Below, piece by piece: positions 7,610-14,458 of a DNA stretch of 22,702 nt. The DNA is from a virus, in the IMG/VR virus record IMGVR_UViG_3300006052_000032, positions 1-22,702 of that record; one strand, given 5' to 3'. Made by a program: the position numbers and the translations under genes. Numbering within the stretch: the stretch's first letter is position 1; each line of letters starts with the position of its first letter. The notes beneath the pieces are model-generated. The model worked only from the letters and a program-made list of their open reading frames with translations, did not search any database and was not told the origin of the DNA.

Positions 7610-7780
7610 TCAGCCGCTGCGCGCTGACTTCGACCGCGAACCGTGACCACGTGCCATGCGGAGCTTCATGCGACCCGACGGGTTGCGATTGAAATTCCGC
7701 TTGAACGCATTGCCCGGCGTGTCGATGTCAGATCCGCGACTCCCGTCGTCGGAGCGCGCGATCTTCCTGCCATCGCTCAT
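7610..7780 (-). CDS. 56-residue basic protein following the portal
   Basis: ATG 7780-7778 overlaps the portal stop in an ATGA, and the frame ends at TGA 7612-7610. The product begins MSDGRKIARSDDGSRGSDID and continues with FKRNFNRNPSGRMKLRMARG. It has 14 Lys/Arg against 5 Asp and is Ser/Gly-rich, with no hydrophobic core. Translational coupling to the portal supports it as a real gene. It is the largest member of the group of basic small ORFs here. Function is unknown. Confidence 0.6.
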   Translation of the reverse strand: MSDGRKIARSDDGSRGSDIDTPGNAFKRNFNRNPSGRMKLRMARGHGSRSKSARSG

Positions 7781-9474
7781 TTCTTGCCTCCGCGGTGAGC
7801 GCCCTGCTGCTGCATCATCGCAAGTTCCTCCTTGCGCGCTGCAGCTTCCTGCTTCTCGATCACTTTAAGCCGCTCCTGCAGATCCTGCAAGTTCGGGGGA
7901 TCGAACATGTCAAGGAGCGTCGCGCGATCGATCGCCTTGGCTTCCAAGAGCGTGATCGCATCGTGCTTCCGATCCTCCACAAAGATCGGCGAGGAGCTGT
8001 GCGCGTCGACCTTCACCTCGTAGTCGCGCGTGAACTGCTCGGCGATGAACTGCGTGACTTCGGCCTTGCCCTCCGGCCCGGGAGCGGTGAACTCGAACCG
8101 CTGGTCGGAGTGATCCTGCACGAGCCGCAGGATGAGTCCCGCCACCTCTTCGGCCGACTCCTCGACGGCGATCGCGCGATCCTTCGGCCGCGCGCTGCCG
8201 AGGCGAGCCATCAGGTCCGCCTGCCCGCGCGAACGCACTCCCGCCTCGCCCTTACCCTGCAGTACGTGGCCGATTCCGGCCACGTCATCGAACATCGTGT
8301 CGATCTGGGAGACGTCAGCGAAGAGATCCGCAGGCATCTCCGGCGCATGGCTCTGGACCTTCGCGTTCGGGGTTGGGAAGGGCACCATGCCGCCCGCTGC
8401 GCGCAGCGCAGAGAGTTTCTCTTCCGTGATGCCGACGCCTCCCGTGATCGAGAACGGCGGGTCGACTTGCTTGTCCATGAGCGTGCGGATCTGCATCACG
8501 CGCGTCGTGCGCCAGTCCTGCAGCCACGCGAGCTTCGCCACGAACGAGGTATTCCAGAAGTAGTCATAGCTCGCGAAGTCGATCTGGATCTTGCTGAAGG
8601 GCGCGCGGCCCTTCACGTGCCCCATGAACTCGCTCGACCGGTCGTAGATGTAGACGTCGGGCGCGGCGCGCGTGATGACCTGATAGTCATCCGTCTCGTC
8701 GTTCCACACGTAGAGGTCGCACATGTCGATCAGCTCTGCCTCGACCACCGGGATGTAGTCGTAGCTCGTCCCCCGGCCGCCGATCCCACCCTCTACCGTG
8801 GAGCTGCCTCCGGCGAGCGCAATCGAGCCCGACACACCTCCCACCGGAGAGCCGACGAGGAGCCGCTGAAGACCGGAGTCGAGTTCCGGGAGCTTGTCGG
8901 GGCCGCCGCCGCCCGCGCGCTCCATGATGTCGCCCTTCCTGCGGTTGCCTTCGAGACGCCCCTCAAGCTCGGTTTTCGTGATCGTGTAGTGATGGGTGAA
9001 CGCCTCCTGATCGGCCAGCTCCGGGATGTCCTCCCGGAGCACCCCGAACTGGTGCGGCTCCACGAGGTAGGAGCGCACGCGGTTCCCCATCCACATCGAC
9101 TTCATCATCATCGCACCGTAGACGGACGCCCACTTCACGCCCGTCCCGTAGAGGAGGTGCGTGCGGGAGACGCGCCACTGCTCGGTGACTTCCTTCGAGA
9201 GCGGCACGCTCTTGTGGATGTCATCGATCGAGGATTCAGTCCCGAGGTGGAGCGAGAAGCGCAGCGTGTCCGGGGAGTAGATGAACGAGCAGAGCGTATC
9301 GACCGTCGAGCCGATCTTGTTGTACGGCGCGCCCTTGCCGTCCTGAGAGCCGAACAGGTAGTAGTTACGGCAGACCTGATAGAAGTTGAAGCGGTCTTTC
9401 CGCGACGCCGTGCATTGCTTCACGAGGTCGCTGTAGAGGCGCTCCTTCGCAATCAGATCCTTCGGGATCTTCAC
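7777..9474 (-). CDS. Portal protein
   Basis: 565 residues from ATG 9474, overlapping the preceding gene by ATGA. Features of portal proteins: a helical N-terminus, a middle beta region with 'GTGVKWASVYGAMM' and a placement segment (SYLVEPHQFGVLREDIPELA). A stem and crown region follows (VAKLAWLQDWRTTRVMQIRT, LRAAGGMVPFPTPNAKVQ, GIGHVLQGKGEAGVRSRGQA), ending in a long charged C-terminal helix (LQERLKVIEKQEAAARKEEL). It forms the dodecameric ring at one vertex through which terminase pumps DNA. Terminase upstream and scaffold/capsid downstream fit. Length is in the usual 450-750 range. Confidence 0.85.
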   Translation of the reverse strand: MKIPKDLIAKERLYSDLVKQCTASRKDRFNFYQVCRNYYLFGSQDGKGAPYNKIGSTVDTLCSFIYSPDTLRFSLHLGTESSIDDIHKSVPLSKEVTEQWRVSRTHLLYGTGVKWASVYGAMMMKSMWMGNRVRSYLVEPHQFGVLREDIPELADQEAFTHHYTITKTELEGRLEGNRRKGDIMERAGGGGPDKLPELDSGLQRLLVGSPVGGVSGSIALAGGSSTVEGGIGGRGTSYDYIPVVEAELIDMCDLYVWNDETDDYQVITRAAPDVYIYDRSSEFMGHVKGRAPFSKIQIDFASYDYFWNTSFVAKLAWLQDWRTTRVMQIRTLMDKQVDPPFSITGGVGITEEKLSALRAAGGMVPFPTPNAKVQSHAPEMPADLFADVSQIDTMFDDVAGIGHVLQGKGEAGVRSRGQADLMARLGSARPKDRAIAVEESAEEVAGLILRLVQDHSDQRFEFTAPGPEGKAEVTQFIAEQFTRDYEVKVDAHSSSPIFVEDRKHDAITLLEAKAIDRATLLDMFDPPNLQDLQERLKVIEKQEAAARKEELAMMQQQGAHRGGKK

Positions 9475-9974
9475 GCGGTCATCGCCTTCGCTTTCGCGGT
9501 ATCGCTCTTGTCGGCCACCGCGACTTCAACCGCGCGCGGGAGAACGCGCTGCGTGATCTTCGTCTCGTTGGCGATCGCCCGCATCCCGTTGTTCCGGGTG
9601 TCGGTGATGACCTTGCCGTCGGGGCGCGTGATCGTGAGCGGCTTGTGCGCGGCCTGCGTCATCTCGGCGAAGCTCTTGCCGAGGGCCTGCTTCGTCTCAT
9701 CTCCCCAGAGGAGCTGCATCCCGCTCTTCGGCTCCGCGCGCCCACCGAAGGACACCTCGCCGGGGCGTGCGCTCTTCAGGTTCGTCGTCTGCAGGGAGTC
9801 GGCGGTCTTCCTGATCCCGAGGTCGAACCGCTTGGTCTTATCATGCTTGATGACCGGAGCGGTCAGGAACACCCGCTCGACCGACTCCGATCGGCAACCC
9901 ATCGCCGGGCAGATCGGGTGAGTGCCCTCGAAAGTCCCGTGCTCGATGCACTCCCATTCCTTGAGCACTGCCAT
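9471..9974 (-). CDS. Late protein with N-terminal zinc-ribbon-like motif
   Basis: 167 residues from ATG 9974, with AAGG upstream. Residues 7-27 read W-E-C-x2-H-G-x-F-E...C-P-x3-C, a C9/H12/C22/C27 arrangement that could bind zinc. The rest (residues 40-167) is polar, with a Lys/Thr-rich middle and a C-terminal stretch of Ala/Lys/Asp. It lies between an unknown gene and the portal and is coupled to the portal by ATGA. It may be a minor virion or packaging factor. No catalytic motif was seen. Confidence 0.6.
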   Translation of the reverse strand: MAVLKEWECIEHGTFEGTHPICPAMGCRSESVERVFLTAPVIKHDKTKRFDLGIRKTADSLQTTNLKSARPGEVSFGGRAEPKSGMQLLWGDETKQALGKSFAEMTQAAHKPLTITRPDGKVITDTRNNGMRAIANETKITQRVLPRAVEVAVADKSDTAKAKAMTA

Positions 9975-9975
9975 G

Positions 9976-10413
9976 TCATCGACCTTTCACCGTGAGCCCG
10001 AGTGTCGCCGGATCGATCCTCATCTCGATGGCCGGCCGCGGCGCGGCTTGTACCCCTTCCGGGGGAGCCATTTTCGCCAGTGCCGCATCGTGAGCACTCC
10101 TGTGCGTGAGCCGCCACTTATCGCCAAACCGCGCCTTGACCACCCGTCCGGTGTCCCAGAAGTGAAAGAAGCGGGACAGATCCCGCTGCTCCTGCTCCGT
10201 GAACCGCGCCCCGGGCATGAACTTGGTCCGAAGGTGGCGATCCTTCACCGCAATATAAGCCGCGATGTCGGTCGGGCGCAAAATGGCATTGAACCGGTGC
10301 TCGGGCGGCAGCCGCGTGCGGATGTACCGGCTCTCCTCGGACACCTCCTTCAGTCTCCGGGTCAGCTCGGTGAAGGGCAGGATCGGAAAGTGGAACCCTT
10401 CAGGTGAGCCCAC
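9976..10413 (-). CDS. Hypothetical late protein
   Basis: 145 residues from GTG 10413, one base after the previous stop. The sequence is charged, with helical stretches (PFTELTRRLKEVSEESRYIR, 13-32) and FTEQEQRDLSRFFHFWDTGR (71-90), and an Ala/Pro-rich C-terminus. I recognise no domain. Placement between terminase and portal is a usual location for small packaging accessories, but the function is unknown. The stop overlaps the next start region (one-base gap). Confidence 0.6.
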   Translation of the reverse strand: MGSPEGFHFPILPFTELTRRLKEVSEESRYIRTRLPPEHRFNAILRPTDIAAYIAVKDRHLRTKFMPGARFTEQEQRDLSRFFHFWDTGRVVKARFGDKWRLTHRSAHDAALAKMAPPEGVQAAPRPAIEMRIDPATLGLTVKGR

Positions 10414-10414
10414 G

Positions 10415-10627
10415 TCACCCGCCGGGCTTGGGCGGCAGCTTTTTCTTAGCTGCCTCAGAAGCAGAAAGCGTCTTGTAGAACTTGATGTTCCCGCGCTTCA
10501 CTTCGGAGTCCTTGAAATCCTCCCTCGGGATCGTCTGGTCCTGCCCCCAATAGTAATAACCCGAGGGGCTTTTCCGCGTGATCCTCTCCCTGCCAGAAGA
10601 AGAGGTTTTCTTCCTGTCATCAGGCAT
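10415..10627 (-). CDS. Small lysine-rich hypothetical protein
   Basis: 70 residues. The frame is open further upstream, but I place the start at ATG 10627-10625 because TAGGAG lies 8 bases before it and this TAG is the terminase stop; a longer product would overlap terminase. It begins MPDDRKKTSSSGRERITRKS and ends AAKKKLPPKPGG, so it is basic and hydrophilic, with one aromatic patch (GYYYWGQDQ). The function is unknown. It follows terminase and precedes another small unknown. Confidence 0.6.
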   Translation of the reverse strand: MPDDRKKTSSSGRERITRKSPSGYYYWGQDQTIPREDFKDSEVKRGNIKFYKTLSASEAAKKKLPPKPGG

Positions 10628-10638
10628 CCGGATTTCTC

Positions 10639-12438
10639 CTACGTCAGACCACGGAACTTGATTCCCTGCCGCGTGAGGTAATTTACCACCGACCGCTCTG
10701 CGGGCGTGAACACGCGCGCATCCTCCTCGGGGCGGTTCTCGCGCTGCCACGTGCGCTGATTGGCCTGCATCTCCAACATGATCCAGTCGTTCCACGCGAC
10801 AGTCGCGATCGCGAGCGCGATCACCCGGTCATCCTTCGCCCGGCCCTCGCCGCCGATCTGGTCACCCTGCCGATGGATGTTCCGGAACTGCTGCAGGCAG
10901 TCGGGGGAGTTGATCTCGATCATCTCGCGCTCGAAGTACGAGCGGAGCGTGGACATCATCCGGATCTTCTCCTTGGAGTTCGTCTGCCACTGATAGGCGA
11001 AGTTTCCGTGGATCGAGTCCTGCTTCTTCCACAGGTAGTCACGTATTCGACCCACGACGTCATACGCGCCCGCGCGAGGATCTCTGGGAGGAATGGTCGC
11101 ACTCTGCCTCTTCAGGTTCACGAGTTCGTTGAACACCGTCGCGCCCGGCCCCTGCATTTCAAGGTTCAACATGCAGTCGCCGTACCAGCCGGTGAGGTGC
11201 GCGATCACCCACGCGAACTGCGCCTCGGTGAATGCGGTCGAGCCGACTTCGGCAACCTGCACCACCTTGTCGGCGTAGCAGCGCAGCATACACCCGGCGA
11301 ACTCGTCGGCCCATTCGCTCGACCCGTAGGCCGGATCGCACCCGAGCACGTAGGTGCCGCTGCGCCCGCCCGGCGTCTTCGCGTGAACGGGGGTCTCCCA
11401 GATCGTCACCTCCGCGTTATCGGCGTTCGTCTCGATGAACTGAGTGTCCTCGAAATTGAGCCCGAACTCGTAGCGGAAGTGGACGGCCTCCTGCTTGATC
11501 GCTCTCTGGTGCGCCTGATTGACGCGCTCGGAGCTGAAGAACTTCGAGCCCGAGAGCTGAAACGCATAATCCTCGGTGGGGGGCATCTCCTGCAGGGCCA
11601 ACTGCTCGTCGCCCTTCATCTGCTCCGCGGTGTACCAGCGCCACCACGCGAGCTGCTCGTCGTTCACCTCGACCCGGTACTGGTCCCAGACATCCTTCAG
11701 CCACACCCGCTCTTCGGAGGTTGGCGAGCCGTCCCACCACGCCTCGTATTCCTTGCTCCCGCGCGCCCACGTATACAGCTCGTTCCGCCACCAGCCGACG
11801 AAGATCGCCTTCTGCGTCGCGCTCTTCTTCGCTACCTGCCACGCCTGATAGAACATGTTGTAGCCGCGCGCCGTGCTCTCGAACACGTAGACGCGCTTCG
11901 GGTTCTTCTGCGCGAGCGTGTTGATGAGAGAGCCGAAGCCCTCCTCGTCGCCCCACGAGCTGCACTCCGTGGCGTGCATGAAGTTCACCGACTTGGCTCG
12001 TCCGAGGTCACCCTTTTTCTTGGTCCCGGCCACCATGTACACGAGGCGCGACCCGTTCTTGAGCACGAGTTGAGTACGATTGTGGCGCTCAATAGGCGCG
12101 CGAGCCGTCGTCGGCAGGGAGAGTCGGTACTGCTCGATGTAGGAGCGGAACACCTCACGATTCTCATCCGTGTCCGTGACAATGGCACCCTGCAACCCCG
12201 GGTTCTTGGCGGTCCAGTAGAGATCGAATCCGAGCATCACCGAGCTGATGCCGAGCTGGCGACCTTTGAGCACATAGAACGTGTGGACGTCGTTGTTCAG
12301 CCCATCGGCGATCTCGTTGACGAGATACCGCTGAGTGCCGAGAAAGCGAAGAGGTACGCGCCCGAGTTCCTTCGAGTCGATGCGGAGCTTCCCGCAGAAG
12401 GTCTCGAACTTCACCGGATCGAAGACAGGATCGGTCAC
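10639..12438 (-). CDS. terL: Terminase large subunit (packaging ATPase/nuclease)
   Basis: 599 residues. I choose GTG 12438 because it overlaps the preceding stop as GTGA and removes about 27 unconserved residues. ATPase motifs: Walker A variant GRQLGIS (59-65), Walker B region SVNFMHATE with catalytic Glu 158 (the 'hhhSE/TE' form common in phage terminases), and the coupling motif FESTARG (186-192). RNase H-like nuclease: Asp 368 in LGCDPAYGS, Glu 427 in LNLEMQGPG and Asp 536/537 in AKDDRVIALA. It translocates DNA into the prohead through the portal and cuts the concatemer. All key residues are present, so it should be functional. Confidence 0.93.
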   Translation of the reverse strand: MTDPVFDPVKFETFCGKLRIDSKELGRVPLRFLGTQRYLVNEIADGLNNDVHTFYVLKGRQLGISSVMLGFDLYWTAKNPGLQGAIVTDTDENREVFRSYIEQYRLSLPTTARAPIERHNRTQLVLKNGSRLVYMVAGTKKKGDLGRAKSVNFMHATECSSWGDEEGFGSLINTLAQKNPKRVYVFESTARGYNMFYQAWQVAKKSATQKAIFVGWWRNELYTWARGSKEYEAWWDGSPTSEERVWLKDVWDQYRVEVNDEQLAWWRWYTAEQMKGDEQLALQEMPPTEDYAFQLSGSKFFSSERVNQAHQRAIKQEAVHFRYEFGLNFEDTQFIETNADNAEVTIWETPVHAKTPGGRSGTYVLGCDPAYGSSEWADEFAGCMLRCYADKVVQVAEVGSTAFTEAQFAWVIAHLTGWYGDCMLNLEMQGPGATVFNELVNLKRQSATIPPRDPRAGAYDVVGRIRDYLWKKQDSIHGNFAYQWQTNSKEKIRMMSTLRSYFEREMIEINSPDCLQQFRNIHRQGDQIGGEGRAKDDRVIALAIATVAWNDWIMLEMQANQRTWQRENRPEEDARVFTPAERSVVNYLTRQGIKFRGLT

Positions 12439-12758
12439 CGCCACGCTGCCTTCGCCCGCAGATCCGCGCGGAGCGCCTCGGGCTGCTTCATGACCCACTC
12501 CTCGACAGCCTCGTTCCACTGCCGCGCTGCGGCGCGATCGCGCTCAAGATCCTCGGTGATGTACCGATGCGTGACTTCCTTCACGTCGAGCCCGAGGAAC
12601 TCTGACAGAGCCCGGGCGTGCTTCCTGACCTTCTCCTCCTGATCGTCCTGCCACTGAAACCCCGTCGCTTCCGTGTGACGAAAACTCCCGGCAACGAGAG
12701 ACACGAACCATGCCTTCTTCGCGCTCGGCGTCTCGATCGTCGCAAACTCGACGTACAT
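12435..12758 (-). CDS. Hypothetical protein, possible small terminase subunit
   Basis: 107 residues. The start at ATG 12758 overlaps the previous stop as TGATG, favoured over an ATG six codons upstream. The N-terminal 40 residues are beta/mixed (YVEFATIETPSAKKAWFVSL). The rest is strongly charged helix (EEKVRKHARALSEFLGLDVK, EDLERDRAAARQWNEAVEEW). No clear HTH is visible. Its place immediately upstream of, and overlapping, the large terminase is where phages usually keep the small, DNA-recognising subunit, but similarity is not evident, so this is only a positional hypothesis. Confidence 0.55.
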   Translation of the reverse strand: MYVEFATIETPSAKKAWFVSLVAGSFRHTEATGFQWQDDQEEKVRKHARALSEFLGLDVKEVTHRYITEDLERDRAAARQWNEAVEEWVMKQPEALRADLRAKAAWR

Positions 12759-13006
12759 CAGGGGCCTTTGTTCCACGCCCGCACCGCTTCCTCAAGGTGA
12801 AGTGCCGGCGGACCGGCGGCGCCGCAGTTCCCGCACTCGATCGTGAACGTCCCAAGCTCGCCCTCGTCACTCACGTAGCGCGCCGCCTGAAGGTTCATCG
12901 AACCGCAGAAAGGGCACCACCGCGTCGGCTGCTCCTCGTTCCGCTTCGCTTCCTTCTCGGTCGCCTTCACGGCGCGGGCGACGGCCAGATTGATCGGATC
13001 GCTCAC
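12758..13006 (-). CDS. Lar-like zinc-ribbon protein
   Basis: 82 residues from ATG 13006, overlapping the KTSC gene stop by ATGA. Residues 31-35 WCPFCGS and 58-66 CGNCGAAGP form two CxxC knuckles. They are followed by the typical ending EEAVRAWNKGP, the pattern of the Lar restriction-alleviation family (short proteins with two CxxC pairs and a C-terminal 'eEAi.aWN'). E. coli Rac Lar modulates type I restriction-modification; many phage relatives are uncharacterised. Here the gene lies in the late operon before terminase, so an anti-restriction role on entry is not certain. Zinc binding is likely. Confidence 0.75.
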   Translation of the reverse strand: MSDPINLAVARAVKATEKEAKRNEEQPTRWCPFCGSMNLQAARYVSDEGELGTFTIECGNCGAAGPPALHLEEAVRAWNKGP

Positions 13007-13233
13007 TTCAGCCTCTCCTCATCGAACACCCCGATGACGCTCCGGGCGATGAACTTCCCCACAGAACTCGCCCCGAGCGCCGCCTGAAACACGGTCTCCG
13101 GCACATTCCGGTACCGGTAGATGTGCCCGGAGTGGAAATCCACCTCCATCGTGCCAGCACCCTCCTCGTCGGGCTCCCACCCGATCGAGGCGATGTTGCT
13201 GCTCGATACCGGCCGACGTTCCACGTGGAACAC
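13003..13233 (-). CDS. KTSC-domain protein
   Basis: 76 residues from GTG 13233, directly after the TGA of the upstream gene. Residues 10-74 match the KTSC domain pattern: SSSNIASIGWE, then EVDFHSGHIYRYRNVPETVF, then A-x-S-x-G-K-F. KTSC is a small beta domain named after its Lys-Thr-Ser-Cys signature and found in phage and bacterial proteins, with a suspected role in nucleic-acid-related functions. The first nine residues (MFHVERRPV) lie outside the domain and are encoded by a near-perfect parS sequence. A downstream GTG (codon 4) is an alternative start. Confidence 0.75.
   Translation of the reverse strand: MFHVERRPVSSSNIASIGWEPDEEGAGTMEVDFHSGHIYRYRNVPETVFQAALGASSVGKFIARSVIGVFDEERLK
13217..13232. 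promoter_or_regulatory. parS-like centromere site
   Basis: Minus strand reads TGTTCCACGTGGAACG, 15 of 16 matches to the bacterial parS form TGTTCCACGTGGAACA. The core is a perfect 14-bp palindrome (13218-13231). It overlaps the start of the KTSC gene in codons outside the domain. In bacteria, ParB binds this site to nucleate a partition complex. No ParA or ParB gene is visible in the window. Confidence 0.55.
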
Positions 13234-13596
13234 TCAGCCAAGGCGCGGCGGGAGCGGCCCGTTGCCACGCGCGGGCATCACGGCCGGCGCGTTCTCCTGC
13301 AGGATCTCCTGACCCAGAGTCTGCTGCAGCACCTGTGCCCGCACGGCGCGCTCGACGTGGCGCTTGAAGGGCACCGGCAGCTCGCCCGTGTCGGGCATCG
13401 GCTTCAAGAGCCCGCGCTGCTGCGCCAGCTCAAGGAGCCGGCTCGCGCAGTCGAGTGCCTCATCGGCGTCGGTGAACTTGCCGTTCCGAATGAAATCCAC
13501 CGCGAGCCTCACTCTGAGGTCGAGCTGGACCCCGTTGGTGAAGCTGTCGATGACGTTGCCGAGGTAGAGGTTGGTGTCCAATCGGGCGCTCTCCAT
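13234..13596 (-). CDS. Hypothetical late protein
   Basis: 120 residues from ATG 13596. The first 28 codons end almost entirely in G or C, unlike the competing frame in this stretch, which supports the long form. However, ATG 13596 lacks a clear ribosome-binding site, and a GTG at 13512 that overlaps the upstream stop as GTGA would give 92 residues. The protein has a helical core (ADEALDCASRLLELAQQRG, 43-61) and an Ala/Pro/Gly-rich C-terminus. The function is unknown. Confidence 0.6.
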   Translation of the reverse strand: MESARLDTNLYLGNVIDSFTNGVQLDLRVRLAVDFIRNGKFTDADEALDCASRLLELAQQRGLLKPMPDTGELPVPFKRHVERAVRAQVLQQTLGQEILQENAPAVMPARGNGPLPPRLG

Positions 13597-13832
13597 ATTC
13601 GCGTGATGCCGGGCCGAAGTTCTCGAAGGATAAATCGCAGCTCCATGCCGTAGACCTTGCGGAACCTGAACACGTAGAACGTCATCGACCCCTTCGAGCG
13701 ATCCACGTCGATCGCTTCCCCGACTTCCATCTGGGCGAGGGCGTTATAAATCGCTTCCTGCACGATCGAGGTCGAGTTCCATTTCGGAAACGGAGCTGAA
13801 ACCTTTCTGATGTTGACGGGCGGTCTGGGCAC
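13509..13832 (-). CDS. First gene of the late operon, hypothetical
   Basis: 107 residues from GTG 13832 with no obvious Shine-Dalgarno; a leaderless or internal start is possible. Residues 1-80 look like a folded beta/alpha domain (WNSTSIVQEAIYNALAQMEV, GSMTFYVFRFRKVYGMELRF). The last about 25 residues are Ser/Thr-rich (PTSTSATSSTASPTGSSSTS) with low GC in third positions, as expected where an 88-bp overlap with the next gene forces this frame. The end may therefore be non-functional tail or a frameshift boundary. It is the first cistron after the candidate promoter. Confidence 0.5.
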   Translation of the reverse strand: MPRPPVNIRKVSAPFPKWNSTSIVQEAIYNALAQMEVGEAIDVDRSKGSMTFYVFRFRKVYGMELRFILRELRPGITRIWRAPDWTPTSTSATSSTASPTGSSSTSE

Positions 13833-13864
13833 GGTCCGGGAATTTACCAGACGGTACAGGCGAA

Positions 13865-13894
13865 ATTACAACAGAATTGCAAGAATTATTGCAA
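13865..13894 (-). promoter_or_regulatory. Candidate late-operon promoter
   Basis: On the minus strand, TTGCAA (13894-13889), an 18-base spacer and TGTAAT (13870-13865) resemble sigma70 -35 and -10 boxes (4/6 and 5/6). They sit in the most AT-rich stretch of the area, about 30 bases before the first late gene. TTGCAA/TTGCAAT also recurs twice as a short direct repeat here, which could be a regulator site. Confidence 0.4.
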
Positions 13895-13986
13895 TTACCG
13901 TTGCAGGATTTTAGGAAAAATTTTTAGGCGGGGCTCGTTGGGGTCACCCTCAACGGAGGCGCTGGACCCAAGGAATTCCTTCGATT

Positions 13987-14011
13987 CCGCGCTGCACCGC
14001 ACAATGCTGCG
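13987..14011. repeat. Short form of the 15-bp iteron array
   Basis: This stretch contains CCGCGCTGCACC and, overlapping by two bases, CCGCACAATGCTGCG. Both sequences also occur in the four-unit iteron array at 17209-17268, where they are separated by 23 bases. It looks like a shortened or independently built copy of that array on the far side of the early operon. Confidence 0.45.
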
Positions 14012-14115
14012 CTGCCGCATCGACTTTACATAATAACGATTATGCGAACTAGGCATCTAAGCCATTGATCTGTAACCAATTTCCCCACCACTGACCCATC
14101 TAGGGGCAATTTGCG

Positions 14116-14152
14116 GCGCTGCAACCTGACAGGAGCCTGTCGTGTGCAGCGC
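14116..14152. other. Compound hairpin in the divergent region
   Basis: An 8-bp perfect stem (GCGCTGCA 14116-14123, TGCAGCGC 14145-14152) encloses a second 5-bp stem (GACAG 14128-14132, CTGTC 14137-14141) with a 4-base loop. There is no T-run beside it, so it is more likely an origin/regulatory structure or RNA fold than a terminator. The remaining DNA between 13895 and 14230 shows no gene: open frames there lack a ribosome-binding site and are built from the repeats. Confidence 0.4.
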
Positions 14153-14230
14153 AGCATGGCTCGGATCTGAGAGCCGGCGGCGGCCCGGCGGCAAACGCTA
14201 CGCGCCCGGTGCGTTTCACGCCGACAGGCC

Positions 14231-14394
14231 GGCACGATTCTTTCCGGCGTCCCGCAAGCGTTCGGGAGGCCGCTCTAGGGCCTCTCGCTTTGGCACGATT
14301 CTTTCCGGCGTCCCGCAAGCGTTCGGGAGGCCGCTCTAGGGCCTCTCGCTTTGGCACGATTCTTTCCGGCGTCCCGAAGCAAATCGGGAGGCCG
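14231..14394. repeat. 61-bp tandem repeat, 2.7 copies
   Basis: Units at 14231-14291 and 14292-14352 are identical; a third partial unit occupies 14353-14394. Each carries a hairpin: CGGCGTCCCG, 8-base loop, CGGGAGGCCG (10-bp stem with one mismatch). In unit 3 the stem is unchanged while the loop is replaced by a different 8-base sequence. Units 1 and 2 also contain GAGGCC/GGCCTC in inverted orientation. It is too few and too closely spaced for a CRISPR array, and fits an origin or protein-binding array. Confidence 0.9.
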
Positions 14395-14401
14395 ACAGAA
14401 A

Positions 14402-14443
14402 GTGACGCGCTACGTCACGTGACGCTCGGCGTCACAAAGTGAC
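14402..14443. promoter_or_regulatory. GTGAC palindrome cluster
   Basis: Five GTGAC/GTCAC boxes lie in 42 bp: GTGACG-5-CGTCAC (14402-14418), GTGACGC-TCG-GCGTCAC (14419-14435, perfect 7-bp arms) and a fifth box at 14439-14443. The regular alternation suggests binding sites for a dimeric regulator or initiator. An A-rich stretch follows at once (14442-14449). Confidence 0.6.
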
Positions 14444-14458
14444 AAAAAACGGCACTTT

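Noticed and set aside
7795-9921. Long open frame on the plus strand opposite the portal
   Set aside because: Low-complexity Arg/Leu/Val/His-rich product, antisense to clear portal and late genes. It is a by-product of high GC, like similar plus-strand frames opposite terminase (10873-12642) and the neck protein (266-1639).
13970-13981. 12-bp palindrome AAGGAATTCCTT
   Set aside because: Palindromes of this length are expected several times by chance, and nothing else marks it.
14231-14394. Possible CRISPR array
   Set aside because: Only 2.7 contiguous tandem copies, no variable spacers and no cas genes.
14026-14442. Short open frames in the divergent region
   Set aside because: They run through the 61-bp repeats and hairpins, have no ribosome-binding sites and give repetitive products.
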